From: CAVZRC01 sp963777695
GTDB lineage: Bacteria; Planctomycetota; Planctomycetia; Isosphaerales; Isosphaeraceae
DNA: 64,000 bases
Direction of reading: 5' to 3'
NCBI GenBank assembly: GCA_963777695.1
Contig: CAVZRC010000003.1
Span: 1,922,001 to 1,986,000, forward strand
Shown: positions 1 through 9,213 of the stretch, piece after piece
Layout: each line of letters opens with the position of its first letter
Position numbering within the stretch: position 1 is the first letter of the stretch
The notes under the pieces: generated by a model
What the model was told of the DNA's origin: nothing
The model's database searches: none
The model's input: the letters and a program-made list of their open reading frames with translations, nothing else
Translations under genes and position numbers: made by a program

Positions 1-421
1 CGGTGAGGAGCTTGTCGTCGAGCATCACGAGCAGATTCCGGCCGTCGGGACGGAGCCGGATGCCTGGCGTATCCGACGACGTGTTGGCCGCCGGGATCTT
101 GAGGCGATATGCGTCCGGCTGGTTCCTGAGTGTATAGGAGAACGGCTTGCCGGCGGAGACATGGGGCAAGATCGTCGCGATCCAGAGTCGATCGCCGTCG
201 CGGAAGACCGTGGCATCGATCCGATGGCCCGGAGTGCCAGCCTCCAGGGAGTATGACCCCTCGGGGAGCCGGGCCTTGACCTCGAAGACGACCGGCGTCT
301 CGGCTAGTTCGATGTCGCCGCCTTTGCCGGAGAGGCGCCAGGTCTCGTCGCGGCCGGCAGCCGAGGAGCCGATGCCGAGTGCGAGGATCAACGCGACGCC
401 GAGATAGCCGCGAGGGAACAT
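1..421 (-). CDS. Secreted PmoA-like (DUF6807-type) protein, N-terminal part
   Basis: This gene is cut by the left edge of the window; about 140 residues are visible and the frame stays open to base 1. The ATG at 421 is followed by a basic residue and a hydrophobic stretch (residues 6-22) ending near Ser-Ser-Ala-Ala, a signal peptide, so the protein is exported. The mature part has a short beta-rich region (TPVVFEVKARLPEG) and then PDGRNLLVMLDDKLLT, which resembles the start of the PmoA/DUF6807 domain common in planctomycetes. The family is annotated from weak similarity to a methane monooxygenase subunit, but its function is unknown. The family call is from recalled resemblance only. Confidence 0.55.
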   Translation of the reverse strand, partial: MFPRGYLGVALILALGIGSSAAGRDETWRLSGKGGDIELAETPVVFEVKARLPEGSYSLEAGTPGHRIDATVFRDGDRLWIATILPHVSAGKPFSYTLRNQPDAYRLKIPAANTSSDTPGIRLRPDGRNLLVMLDDKLLT

Positions 422-651
422 CGATAGGTTCTCCTGGTCTCGTGCCCGGCCGCGCCGTGGTCGTCGCGGCATCGACCAGGTCGAGCGATCGTGGAAAGGG
501 GGGCTGGGATCTCGCGTCATCTTATCTCCGCTCAAGGCGCCGGAACAGTCTCGCGCGTAGGTGCCGCGAAGATCCGATCGGCTCGGCGCGGTCCCGGATC
601 TCTGCCGACGACGAATGATTTCGGCGATTTTGGGGCGACGTCATTTTGTCG

Positions 652-680
652 TTGATGCGGGAGTGTGGGACTCTTATACT
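652..680 (+). promoter_or_regulatory. Sigma-70-type promoter of the RRM gene
   Basis: TTGATG (652-657) and TATACT (675-680) are separated by 17 bases, a near-consensus housekeeping promoter. Transcription from about 687 would give a leader of about 150 nt before the ATG at 836, long enough for post-transcriptional control as is usual for bacterial RNA-binding glycine-rich proteins. The rest of 422-835 shows nothing else I can name. Confidence 0.6.
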
Positions 681-835
681 CTTGGTTGAATCGATTTCTG
701 GCCGGGCCATCCTCCCGGCCGGGTCTCGTTTCTCGGGGCGAGCAGGAGCCGGGCATACCGCCGAGGTTCCTTGCCCCCGTACTCGGGTTGTTCCTCCCGC
801 GGAAGTCGGTGGAGAGCCTGTTCCGGGCGATTGCG

Positions 836-1216
836 ATGGCGAAGCGGCTTTACGTTGGCAACCTCAAGTACACGGTCACTTCGGCACAGCTTCAAGAATT
901 GTTCGAGCAGTATGGGACGGTCAAGACCGCCCAGGTCCTGAGTGACCGCGAGACCGGTCGAAGCCGGGGATTCGGCTTCGTCGAGATGGACAACGACGAT
1001 GAGGCTCTCGCGGCGATCGAGAGCCTGGACGGCCAGGATTACGATGGCCGTCGGCTCACCGTCAACGAAGCCAGGCCCCGCACCCCGGGCGGCGGCGGTG
1101 GCGACGGCGGTGGTGGCTATCGCGGCGGCGGTGGTGGCGGCTATCGTGGAGGGGCAGGCGGCGGTGGCGGAGGCTATCGCGGCGGCGGGGGCGGGGGCGG
1201 TTACGGCGAGTATTGA
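836..1216 (+). CDS. Glycine-rich RRM RNA-binding protein
   Basis: A 126-residue protein with one RNA recognition motif followed by a glycine-rich tail. RNP2 is LYVGNL (residues 5-10) and RNP1 is RGFGFVEM (about 44-51), both intact. From about residue 86 the chain is almost only Gly with Tyr and Arg (GGYRGG repeats), giving an RGG-like, probably disordered tail. The layout matches cyanobacterial and planctomycete Rbp proteins, which act on mRNA and are often cold-induced. The ATG at 836 was chosen because the RRM begins there; the frame is open further upstream, but a start at 665 would lie before the likely transcription start. The gene appears monocistronic. Confidence 0.9.
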   Translation: MAKRLYVGNLKYTVTSAQLQELFEQYGTVKTAQVLSDRETGRSRGFGFVEMDNDDEALAAIESLDGQDYDGRRLTVNEARPRTPGGGGGDGGGGYRGGGGGGYRGGAGGGGGGYRGGGGGGGYGEY

Positions 1217-1364
1217 TCGCCCGGAACCCGACCCATCCCTCGAATCCCAGATTGGCGGGCCCCGTGTTGCGAGGCGCAATTCGGGGTCTTTCACCGCGCG
1301 GCGGACGCATGTCCGCGAGACCAACCGACCAGCAATCCGTCCAGGAACCTCTCAAGTCGCGAAC

Positions 1365-1640
1365 ATGCAATCATCAGGAACCGACAGCCATACCTCGACG
1401 GGGCGACGAGACATCCTCGACAAGATCGAGCGCGTCCTGGATGAGCGCGTCCGACCGGACCTCCGCGCCGATGGTGGCGACATCGTGCTCGTGGGCATCG
1501 ACGATGACAACATCGTGCAGGTCCGGCTGACCGGCGCGTGCCAGGGATGTTCCTCGGCGATCGTGACCCTGAGCATGCGAGTCGAATCGACCCTGAAGGC
1601 CGCGGTGCCCGAGATCCGCTTCATCGAGGCCGTCCCGTGA
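1365..1640 (+). CDS. NifU C-terminal-domain Fe-S scaffold protein
   Basis: A 91-residue protein matching the stand-alone NifU C-terminal (Nfu) domain, which carries a labile Fe-S cluster and passes it to client proteins. The visible signature is VRPDLRADGGDI and the cluster-binding pair CQGC (Cys59 and Cys62). Start at ATG 1365; the frame is open upstream but the extra sequence is low-complexity overlap with the RRM gene. Its stop TGA overlaps the GTG start of the next gene (GTGA, 1637-1640), so the two are translationally coupled. That fits, because the downstream protein is a radical SAM enzyme that needs a 4Fe-4S cluster. Confidence 0.9.
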   Translation: MQSSGTDSHTSTGRRDILDKIERVLDERVRPDLRADGGDIVLVGIDDDNIVQVRLTGACQGCSSAIVTLSMRVESTLKAAVPEIRFIEAVP

Positions 1641-2805
1641 TCCGCGAAGCGGTCGAGAGGGAAGTCGAGCCCAGATGGCAGTGGCCCCGGGCGGCTTACG
1701 TCCATATCCCGTTCTGCGCCCACAAGTGCGGATACTGCGACTTCGCCTCGCTGGCCGGCGTCGATCATCTGGCCGATCGCTACCTGTCGGCCCTCGAGCG
1801 CGAGATGGCCGTCACGCTGGGCCGTCCGCAGGAAGTTGACACGATCTTCGTCGGAGGCGGGACACCGACCCGGCTGGACGCCGCCCAGCTCTTGCGGCTG
1901 ACCGAGATGATCCGGCGATGGCTGGTCCGGCGCCCGGCGTCGAGTGGACCGTGGAGGCCAATCCGGGGACGCTCGATGCCGAGAAGGCTGATATCCTGGC
2001 CGGGGCGGGCGTCAATCGGGTGAGCCTGGGCGCCCAGTCGTTCCGGCCCGAGTCGCTCCGGGTCCTGGAGCGCCACCATGGCCGGCCCGAGGTGGAACAG
2101 GCCGTCGCGATCGTCCGTCCTCGGTTTCCACAATGGTCGCTCGACCTGATTTTCGGCGTGCCCGGCTCGACGCCCGACGATTGGCGCAACGACCTCGATA
2201 TCGCCCTCGGTTTCGGCCCCGCGCATCTCTCCTGCTACGGTCTGGTCTTCGAGAAGGGTACGGCCCTGTGGAAACAACAGCAAGTCGGCGAGGTCCAACC
2301 GCTCGACGAGGAGGTCGAGCGTCTGATGTACGAGACCACCATCGATCGGCTCGCTAACGCCGGACTGGCGATGTACGAGATTTCCAATTTCGCCAGGCCC
2401 GGCCACGAGTCGCGGCATAATCTCGCCTACTGGGCCAATGACGCGTATTTCGGCTTCGGCGTCGGCGCGGCCCGATACGTGCGCGGCGTGCGATCGGTCA
2501 ATACGCGTGACCTCCCGGGCTACCTGCGCCGGATCGAGGCGGACGAGCCGGCGACCGGACCCACCGAGGAATTATCCCCCGAGGGTCGGGCACGTGAGAC
2601 GGCGATCCTGATGCTCCGACGGACCGGACAGGGCATCAATCGGGATGAGTTCCATCGCCAGACCGGCTTCGAGATCGACAGTCTGGCGGCCCCGGCGATC
2701 GAACGCTTCCGCGCCGAGGGATATCTCGAAGACGACGGGGATCGGCTGCGTCTCAGCCGCGAAGGCGTGTTCGTCGCCGACCGGGTCCTCTGCGAATTCC
2801 TCTGA
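1637..2805 (+). CDS. hemW: HemW-like radical SAM protein (frame broken once)
   Basis: Homologue of HemW, formerly called oxygen-independent coproporphyrinogen III oxidase-like, a radical SAM protein now regarded as a haem chaperone. The N-terminal frame holds the cluster motif CAHKCGYCDF and GGGTPT; the C-terminal frame holds VEANPGT, GAQSF and the HemW C-terminal helical domain, about 389 residues in all. The frame changes by minus one at about 1933. There CGGCGCCCGGCGTC would read R-P-G-V-E-W smoothly with one more C, so a lost base in the C run is likelier than programmed shifting; no slippery heptamer is present. The GTG start at 1637 overlaps the nifU-type stop. Confidence 0.85.
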
Positions 2806-2820
2806 CACCACGCTCGGCGT

Positions 2821-3720
2821 CTACCGCAGCTTGAGGAGTTGATTGGCGCGATTGCCGAGGTTATAAACGGCGGCCTGGAACAGGGCCTTGATGTTGGATC
2901 TGGCCGACCGATAGGCTTCGTCGAAGCCCTCGGCCTTGGTCCAGTCGACGACCTGCTGGACCTGCTTCGACATGAGCTCGAGCATCTCGTCGATCGTGGC
3001 TTCGGCGGTCTCGACCGGCTCGACCATCGCGGCCGCCCGGGTCTCGCGGGGGGTAGGGGCCAGGTCGTAGGCCGGCTCCGGCCGGTGGTCGGGCTCGGCG
3101 GGGACGGCCTGGGTCTCCTCCCAGGGCGCGGCGGAGGCATTCATGCCGCGGCGCCCGCGTTCGACCGACTCGTCCTCGCCGCCCCCCTCCTTGTTGTCGC
3201 GAGGGAGCCGCTCGTTGGGATCCCTCGGGAGGCCGGCGGACGTGTAGAGCTTCCCGTCCGAGCCGACGCGACCGGGGAGATTGGGGATCTGTTGGGCCTC
3301 GATCAGTTGGCGGCGGATCTTGGCGACCAGCTCGCGGCTGACGGCCAGCTCCTCGGCCATGCGTCGGTCGGACCAGTCGTGGTGCAGCTTGAGCTTGACC
3401 TCGACGGCCCGCCGACGTTCGGCCCGGGTCAGGGGCAGGCCGTGGAACAAGTTGACGCTCGCGACGAAGTCCAGGGCATCGGAGAGTGTCCCCTCGCGCA
3501 CTTCCGCGGGGATCGTCCGCTTGCCTAGCATGATCGCGGCCGCGTGGCGGTGGAAGCCGTCCGCCAGCAACAGGCGGCCTTCGACCTCGAAGATCGTGAT
3601 CGGCGGCAGACGGTCCCACGAGTCGGCGTAGCGCTCGACCGTGAAGTCATCCAGGCGGTCGCGGAGATTCAAATTCGGGTCGAGGACGAGGTCGTCGAGT
3701 GGAACCTTGCGGAGATTCAT
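2821..3720 (-). CDS. ParB/Srx-fold (ParB N-terminal-like) DNA-binding protein
   Basis: A 299-residue protein whose first about 100 residues match the ParB N-terminal fold: PLDDLVLDPNLNLR, then LLLADGFHRHAAAIMLGK, the position of the conserved G-x-H/NR loop that binds nucleotide in ParB-like proteins. A helix-turn-helix-like segment follows (about 110-140, MAEELAVSRELVAKIRR). The middle is charged and low in order, and the last 80 residues are helical. There is no ParA neighbour and the gene is alone and convergent with hemW, so chromosome partitioning is unlikely; a regulator of the StrR/ParB-like kind is more plausible. ATG 3720 is chosen; an alternative at 3774 adds 18 unconserved-looking residues. 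Confidence 0.75.
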   Translation of the reverse strand: MNLRKVPLDDLVLDPNLNLRDRLDDFTVERYADSWDRLPPITIFEVEGRLLLADGFHRHAAAIMLGKRTIPAEVREGTLSDALDFVASVNLFHGLPLTRAERRRAVEVKLKLHHDWSDRRMAEELAVSRELVAKIRRQLIEAQQIPNLPGRVGSDGKLYTSAGLPRDPNERLPRDNKEGGGEDESVERGRRGMNASAAPWEETQAVPAEPDHRPEPAYDLAPTPRETRAAAMVEPVETAEATIDEMLELMSKQVQQVVDWTKAEGFDEAYRSARSNIKALFQAAVYNLGNRANQLLKLR

Positions 3721-3868
3721 GTCGGCGCTTCTTTCGTGGTCGATGTGACCGAGCCGCGTCGGGGTTGTTCCCAAGCCCCATCCTGTTGGCCTATGATCGG
3801 CAGGGCCGGCGCGACGGCTGGCGTCGACCTTGACGGGAAGATCGGGTTATCGCAGGGAGTTGACGGTC

Positions 3869-4744
3869 ATGCGGATTGTGGTGACGGGGGCCAGCGGCCG
3901 ACTGGGGAGCTATCTGGTCGATCGACTCATCGCCAGAGGTCATCGGGTCCTCGCCTGGAGCGGGGAGACGCGGGGGTCCCGCTTCGGGATCGAACTGCGG
4001 CCCGTCGATCTCACCGATGAGGGGCAAGTCGCCAGGTGCCTGGATGAGGCCGATCCGGAGGCGGTGATCCACGCCGCGGCGATCAGCTCCGCCGACGCGA
4101 TCTATCGCGACCCGACGCGTGGGCGGGCCGTCAATGTGGAGGCCACCCGCCGGATGGCCGGATGGGCGGCGAGTCGCGACCGCCCCATCTTGCTCACCTC
4201 GACCGACCTGGTCTTCGACGGCTCTCGATCCTGGTCGCGCGAAGAGGATGAGGCCGTGCCGATCCTCGGCTATGGCCGGACCAAGCGGGAGGCCGAACAG
4301 TTCGTGCTGGAGGCCCCTCGCGGGATCGTGGCCCGGATCTGCCTGCTCTTCGGCCCGGCCCTCGGCGGGAATCCCGGCTTCTACGACATCGCCCTGGCGG
4401 CCCTGGCCCGCGGCGAGCCGCGGTCCTTCTTCGAGGATGAATTCCGAACGCCTCTCGATTACGCCACCGCCGCCGAGATCATCGCGCGGCTGATCGAGTC
4501 GGATGCGAAGGGCCTCGTGCATGTCGGCGGCCGCGAGCGGCTCAGCCGCTTCGACCTCATGAGCCGGGTGGCGATCGTCCGAGGGATCGATCCCGGGCTG
4601 ATTCGCCCGTCTCGCCAGGCTGATGCGTCCTTCCTGGAACCCCGGCCCGTCAACGTCTCGCTCGATACGACCCGCCTCGGCTCCCTCTTCCCGGATCTGG
4701 AGTTCCCGGACCTCGAGACAGCCCTCGGCTCGACGGCAACCTGA
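3869..4744 (+). CDS. RmlD-like SDR oxidoreductase (dTDP-4-dehydrorhamnose reductase family)
   Basis: A 291-residue extended short-chain dehydrogenase. The Rossmann nucleotide motif GASGRLG is at residues 7-13, the HAAA region follows, and the catalytic Tyr-Lys pair is YGRTK (about 141-145), preceded by the TSTDLVFDG strand typical of RmlD. The family reduces dTDP-4-keto-6-deoxy-L-mannose or related nucleotide sugars. No rmlABC genes are in view, so the real substrate is open, but a sugar-nucleotide role would suit the envelope cluster that starts 550 bases downstream. ATG 3869 begins the MRIVVTG strand; the 13 residues upstream look non-coding. Confidence 0.8.
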   Translation: MRIVVTGASGRLGSYLVDRLIARGHRVLAWSGETRGSRFGIELRPVDLTDEGQVARCLDEADPEAVIHAAAISSADAIYRDPTRGRAVNVEATRRMAGWAASRDRPILLTSTDLVFDGSRSWSREEDEAVPILGYGRTKREAEQFVLEAPRGIVARICLLFGPALGGNPGFYDIALAALARGEPRSFFEDEFRTPLDYATAAEIIARLIESDAKGLVHVGGRERLSRFDLMSRVAIVRGIDPGLIRPSRQADASFLEPRPVNVSLDTTRLGSLFPDLEFPDLETALGSTAT

Positions 4745-4962
4745 GCCCTATCGACAACCCGGCCGGATCGGCGCGAGGGTGCAAGCCTCGATGGTCCTCA
4801 ATAATTGCGCGGTTCGTCCCGCGGGCACGTCACGATCGCAGCGGAATGTCGTAGGCTTTCTGAGTCCGACTCGTATTTCGGGGACCAGTGTACGCAGCCC
4901 CCTGGGACAATACTGGTTCGGATCGTTCGTGTTCCGCTCTATCATTTCATAGCCATTCGATG

Positions 4963-4995
4963 CGCGTGCAGTCGAATCCGCACGCGTCTTTTTTG
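4963..4995 (+). terminator. Intrinsic terminator in the leader of the envelope cluster
   Basis: CGCGTGC (4963-4969) pairs perfectly with GCACGCG (4980-4986) across a 10-base loop and is followed by TCTTTTTT. It lies 220 bases after the SDR stop and 305 bases before the next start, so it could end the SDR transcript or act as an attenuator. Apart from it I see nothing firm in 4745-5299. Confidence 0.5.
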
Positions 4996-5299
4996 TGGGT
5001 GTTTGGGGTTGCTTGGTGCGGTCGCGGGAGTAACGAGCCGGAAGAGCGGGGGTGGGCCGCGGGGTTTCTTGAAACGGCCCTTGATTGGAGACAGCTTCGA
5101 AGCAAAATTCCTTCGTCGGCCGCGAGAGGGCGCGATCACGGTCAGCGACGCAGACCTCGCGGGTTTCAATCGGCACCCGATTGTGAAGGTCGTCAAAAAA
5201 GGGAGAGGCGGGCCGGGGTGCCGGGAAATGTCGCTGATAGGACTAAGACTTGGACGATCCCTCCTGCACAATCTCCAACAAGGAGTCGATGAAAGGCCC

Positions 5300-5494
5300 A
5301 TGCAAATCCTTCAATCCTTCGGTGCTTCGCTCACGGCCTTCCAGCCGTCCATGTTGTGGGCTTACCTCGATCCCGGTATGGGAAGCATGCTCTTCCAGGT
5401 GCTCGTAGCGGGACTGTTGAGCAGCTCGTTCTTCCTGAAGTCCTGGGTGAGATCGATCCGCGACGGCGTGAGGTTGAAGACTCGGAATTCATGA
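5300..5494 (+). CDS. Tiny membrane protein with YLDPGMGS motif
   Basis: A 64-residue protein with the pattern AYLDPGMGSMLFQVL (residues 21-35), one transmembrane helix (about 29-48) and a short basic tail. Very small YLDPGTGS-type proteins are repeatedly seen in bacterial polysaccharide and envelope gene clusters next to sulfatase-like and methyltransferase genes, but I know of no assigned function. Its stop overlaps the ATG of the methyltransferase (ATGA at 5491-5494), strong evidence that it is translated. ATG 5300 follows GAAAGG closely and AAGGAG at about 5280 more distantly. It probably sits in the inner membrane and may be an accessory subunit; that is inference. Confidence 0.75.
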   Translation: MQILQSFGASLTAFQPSMLWAYLDPGMGSMLFQVLVAGLLSSSFFLKSWVRSIRDGVRLKTRNS

Positions 5495-6879
5495 TGAGCC
5501 ATGCCCTGTCGGTCGTCTCGTTCCGCGATCCCGCCGGTTTCGTCTACAGCGAGCAGGGAGACCTTCGCCGCCAGGTGAATCTGGTCTACCGAGAGCACTA
5601 CGATCGATTGATGGCCTCCGGGCTCTACGAGGAATTGACGAGAGACCGGTTGCTGGTCGCCCACGAGGAGCTCGAGGAGTCGGCGCGGGATCCGGCGAGT
5701 GCCTACAAGGTCATCCGGCCCGAGCCCATCGAGTTCATCTCGTATCCCTACGAGTGGAGCTTCAGCCAGCACCGCGATGCGGCGCTGGCGACGCTCGAGA
5801 TCCAGCGGCGGGCGATCGGACGGGGGATGACCCTCAAGGATTGCAGCGCCTACAACGTGCAATTCCATCGGGGTCGGCCGATCTTCATCGACACGCTCTC
5901 CTTCGAGGTGTATCACGAGGGCAGCCCATGGGTCGGTTATCGCCAGTTCTGCGAGCATTTCCTCGCGCCCCTGGCGCTCATGAGCCTGAGGGATCACCGG
6001 CTGAACCAGCTCTGTCGGACGAATATCGACGGCATCCCGCTGGACCTGGCGGCCCGACTCCTGCCGATCCGCTCGCGGCTTCGCGTGGGGTTGCTGATGC
6101 ACTTGCATCTTCATGCAAGCTTTCAGGAGGCGCACGCCGGTCGGCCGGCGCCGCCGAGCGGGGCGCGGATGAGGGTCGGCCGCAACGCGGTGCTCGGGCT
6201 GATCGACAGCCTGGAATCGGCGGTCCGCGGGTTGAAATGGCGGCCGCCGGGGCGGGGTTGGGCCGCGTACGATCAGGGCCTGCCCTATACCCCGGAGGAA
6301 TACGAGCGGAAGGCGAGGCTGATCCGCGAGCTGTTGGATCGGACCAAGGCCGTCACGGCCTGGGACCTCGGCGCCAATACGGGGGCGTTCAGCCGGATCG
6401 CCGCGGAGATGGGGCTCTCCACGGTCGCCTTCGACTACGACCCGGCCTGCATCGAGCGGATCTACCTGGAGGCGAAGGGCCGCGGTGAGACGAGGCTGCG
6501 GCCCCTGGTCCTGGACCTGTTCAATCCCAGCCCCGGGTCCGGCTGGTGGAACCGCGAGCGGGCCTCCGTCTTCGATCGCGGCAGCCCCGATGTGGTCATG
6601 GCCCTGGCCCTGATCCATCACCTGGCGTTCACGGGCAACCAACCGATGGAGAACCAGGCGGAGTTCTTCCGGTCGCTCGCCCCATGGCTCGTCATCGAGT
6701 TCATCCCCGAGGTCAACCCGCAGGTGAGGTCCCTGTCGGCACGACACCTCGGTGTACATCATGTTTACAATCGAGACACCTTCGAATCATGTTTCGGAAA
6801 ACACTTCACCGTCCTGGTGGCGGAGCCGGTGACCGGGTCGGGACGGACGCTGTACCTGATGCGCCGTCGCGAGGACTGA
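5491..6879 (+). CDS. Class I SAM-dependent methyltransferase with kinase-like N-terminal region
   Basis: A 462-residue protein of the type annotated as NoeA-like or large SAM methyltransferase in polysaccharide clusters. The N-terminal half (DPAGFVYSEQGDLRRQV, then IFIDTLSFE at about 140) looks like a degenerate kinase or aminoglycoside-phosphotransferase fold. The C-terminal half carries the SAM-binding motif AWDLGANTGAFSR (about 290), an acidic strand end FDYDPA, and DVVMALALIHHLAF. Substrate unknown; in known cases such enzymes modify cell-surface sugars. The start overlaps the tiny gene upstream, and the next gene begins only 8 bases after its stop, so the three form one operon. Confidence 0.8.
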   Translation: MMSHALSVVSFRDPAGFVYSEQGDLRRQVNLVYREHYDRLMASGLYEELTRDRLLVAHEELEESARDPASAYKVIRPEPIEFISYPYEWSFSQHRDAALATLEIQRRAIGRGMTLKDCSAYNVQFHRGRPIFIDTLSFEVYHEGSPWVGYRQFCEHFLAPLALMSLRDHRLNQLCRTNIDGIPLDLAARLLPIRSRLRVGLLMHLHLHASFQEAHAGRPAPPSGARMRVGRNAVLGLIDSLESAVRGLKWRPPGRGWAAYDQGLPYTPEEYERKARLIRELLDRTKAVTAWDLGANTGAFSRIAAEMGLSTVAFDYDPACIERIYLEAKGRGETRLRPLVLDLFNPSPGSGWWNRERASVFDRGSPDVVMALALIHHLAFTGNQPMENQAEFFRSLAPWLVIEFIPEVNPQVRSLSARHLGVHHVYNRDTFESCFGKHFTVLVAEPVTGSGRTLYLMRRRED

Positions 6880-6887
6880 TCGGGTCG

Positions 6888-8525
6888 GTGGGGAACTGGG
6901 TCGTCCACCCCTTCGTCTTCGCCGTGTATCCGATCCTGGCCTTGTTCGCCCAGAATGCCCGCGAAGTCCGCCTCGTGGAGCTGTCGACGCTCGTCGCCTA
7001 TGCGCTCGTCGGGGTCGCGGGGACCTGGCTGGTCTTCGGGCTGGTGCTGAGGGACCTGAGGAGGGCCGGCCTGGTCGCCTCGCTGGCCGTCATGCTGTTC
7101 TTCTCGTTCGGCAGCGTCCGGGGGCCGGCGAACCAGATCGCGGCCTACCTCAGTGGTCTCTGGGTGACCTATACGATCCTGGACCTCGATACGGTGTGGA
7201 TCGTCATCCCCGAGGCCATCTTCCTGGGCGCGTTCGCCGCCCTGGTCGCGAAATGGGTGAAGGAGCCCAGGAAGGCGACAGGCTTCCTGAATGTCTTCGC
7301 GATCGTCCTGGTTGCCATGCCGGTCTTCCAGATCCTGACCGTCAAGGCCCCCGCGGCCGTACCCCGACCGCCGCGCCAGCCGGTGCCATTGGCCCTGGGC
7401 GCGCAGCAGGAGGGGCGGGAGCGGCCCGACATCTATTACATCATCCTCGACGGATACGCTCGTAGCGACGTGATGAAGTCGCTATTCAATTTCGACAACT
7501 CCGAATTCCTGGCGCACCTGGAGCGTAAGGGGTTCCACGTCACGCGCCGGAGCACCGCCAATTACTGCCAGACTCCGCTGAGCCTCTCGTCGTCGCTGAA
7601 TTCGTCCTACCTCGAAGAACTGGTCAAGGGCCTGGGGAACGACCAGACCGAATTGTCCGACCTGATCGGCAAGAACAACGTGATGGCGACCCTCCGACCC
7701 CTGGGTTACCAGTTCGTCACGTTCGGGACGGGCTTCGACCCGACCGAACATCCCGAGGCGGACGTCTACCTCGCGCCGCAGCCCTATATCCGCGGGTTCG
7801 AACGGATGCTGATCGAGATGACGCCGCTCGAGCGCGTCTGGATTCCCCATCGTTGGAGGGATGAATACACGCTCGCGCGTCGGCGAATCCTCTATCTCCT
7901 GGACCACCTCCCGGACGTGGCGCGCAACCCCGCCCCGACATTTACGCTGGCCCACATCCTCTGCCCACATCTCCCATTCATCTTCGGGGAGAACGGCGAG
8001 GATGTCAGTCTTCGGAATGTGACATTCACCCTCGTCGGCGCGGATCGCTCGATGGGACGTTTCCGGCAACCCGAAGCGTTCCAACTGGGCTATCGGAATC
8101 AGGCGGCCTTCATCACGCGGAAGATCGAAGCGACGATCGATCGCCTGCTGGCCGAATCGCCCAGGCCACCGATCATCATCCTCCAGTCCGACCACGGCTC
8201 GGAATTGTACCTCGACATGGAAGACGTCCAGCATACCGATCTGCACGAGAGGATGAGCATCCTCAATGCCTATTACTTCCCGGATCGCAACTATCGCGGA
8301 CTCTACGAGGAGATCAGCCCCGTCAATTCGTTCCGCGTCGTCTTCAACACGTACTTCGGCGCGAGCCTCGAACTCCTGCCTGACAAGAACTTCTTCTCAA
8401 CCTGGACCGAACCTTACGCATTCATCGATGTTACCGGCTCTGTGAAGTCGTCGGAATCTAAAACTCCGCCGGACGCACCGCGATCGAATCCTGCGGATTC
8501 GTTAAGCCGAGCAACGATGCGATGA
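6888..8525 (+). CDS. Membrane-anchored sulfatase-like (alkaline phosphatase-fold) transferase or hydrolase
   Basis: About 545 residues. Four or five hydrophobic helices come first (HPFVFAVYPILALFAQN onward, to about residue 150), followed by an extracytoplasmic domain that starts with the metal site IYYIILDGYARSD and ends with the second site SDHGSE. The nucleophile region is rich in Thr and Ser (RRSTANYCQTPLSLSS), and there is no CxPSR formylglycine motif, so a phospho- or glycerophospho-type transferase similar in layout to LTA synthase is as likely as a sulfatase. GTG 6888 is the best start, giving the usual short lead before the first helix; an ATG at 6789 overlaps the methyltransferase. 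Confidence 0.75.
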   Translation: MGNWVVHPFVFAVYPILALFAQNAREVRLVELSTLVAYALVGVAGTWLVFGLVLRDLRRAGLVASLAVMLFFSFGSVRGPANQIAAYLSGLWVTYTILDLDTVWIVIPEAIFLGAFAALVAKWVKEPRKATGFLNVFAIVLVAMPVFQILTVKAPAAVPRPPRQPVPLALGAQQEGRERPDIYYIILDGYARSDVMKSLFNFDNSEFLAHLERKGFHVTRRSTANYCQTPLSLSSSLNSSYLEELVKGLGNDQTELSDLIGKNNVMATLRPLGYQFVTFGTGFDPTEHPEADVYLAPQPYIRGFERMLIEMTPLERVWIPHRWRDEYTLARRRILYLLDHLPDVARNPAPTFTLAHILCPHLPFIFGENGEDVSLRNVTFTLVGADRSMGRFRQPEAFQLGYRNQAAFITRKIEATIDRLLAESPRPPIIILQSDHGSELYLDMEDVQHTDLHERMSILNAYYFPDRNYRGLYEEISPVNSFRVVFNTYFGASLELLPDKNFFSTWTEPYAFIDVTGSVKSSESKTPPDAPRSNPADSLSRATMR

Positions 8526-8665
8526 GTTAGCTCCCATCGCGTAATTCCCCCCGCGAGATGCTTCTACGAGTAGACGATCTCCCGGAATCTCCGGTGAACT
8601 CGGGTCCGTCCTTCCGCCGGGAATGCGATGGCGACCCTGTCGAGTCGGTCATGGAGCCGATCCCA

Positions 8666-8731
8666 GTAGGGTGGGTGAAACCCACCGAATGCCTTGTCGC
8701 CGAAAGACTTGGTGGGTCTCACCCGCCCTAC
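8666..8731. repeat. Inverted repeat, GTAGGGTGGGT family, copy 1
   Basis: The arms 8666-8685 and 8711-8731 pair along GTAGGGTGGGTGAAACCCAC with two differences that still allow G-U pairs in RNA. A related copy lies at 21213-21272. The surrounding gap 8526-9213 is clearly richer in A and T than the genes and has no other feature I can support. Confidence 0.7.
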
Positions 8732-9213
8732 AAAGTCTCCTACTGGCATAGGCGATTAGTCCTATATTGTTAAGTATTGTAAAAGATCGAAGATCGAGGG
8801 CCTGGTCTAGAACGATATCGCTAATAGAATAGTAATGGGAACGACACTCGGTTCCCAGGCACTCGATTCGAGGCCACGAGTCCGTGCATACCACGACTCG
8901 TCACGAATCGTGCTCGAAAGGTTCTATATAGGCGCCAATCGAGCGGAATCGAGTTGTCGTATGTGGATTCGCTAGCACCCTCCAGGGCGGTGGCCGGGTT
9001 CCTTCCCATGGATCGCTTCAACCCGCGTCATAGCCTCCACTCGACTGTCTACGACAGGGATCATTCCGATTGCCTCTTGGCCGTCTGAGAAGGTGGAGAG
9101 ATTGCCATCGCCGTCTCCGGCCGTGGATCTTGTCGTACGCTCAACTTGCGTAAAAAAGGCTACTTTATCAGGTCCCGACACTTGACCTCGGGAATTCAAG
9201 GCGAGCCTCATTC

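Noticed and set aside
665..835. Longer start of the RRM protein
   Set aside because: It would lie before the likely transcription start and adds residues outside the RRM.
1907..1945. Programmed frameshift in the hemW-like gene
   Set aside because: No slippery heptamer or following hairpin, and one added C heals the frame. Many other genes in the window show the same kind of break.
4805..5299. Longer start of the tiny YLDPGMGS protein
   Set aside because: The upstream part includes the terminator and has no signal or homology; the short form fits known small proteins.
5362..6762. Long open frame opposite the methyltransferase
   Set aside because: The sense frame has the SAM motif and operon overlaps; the antisense product shows no fold.
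8558..8773. 71-codon open frame
   Set aside because: It runs through the GTAGGGTGGGT inverted repeat and has no family resemblance.
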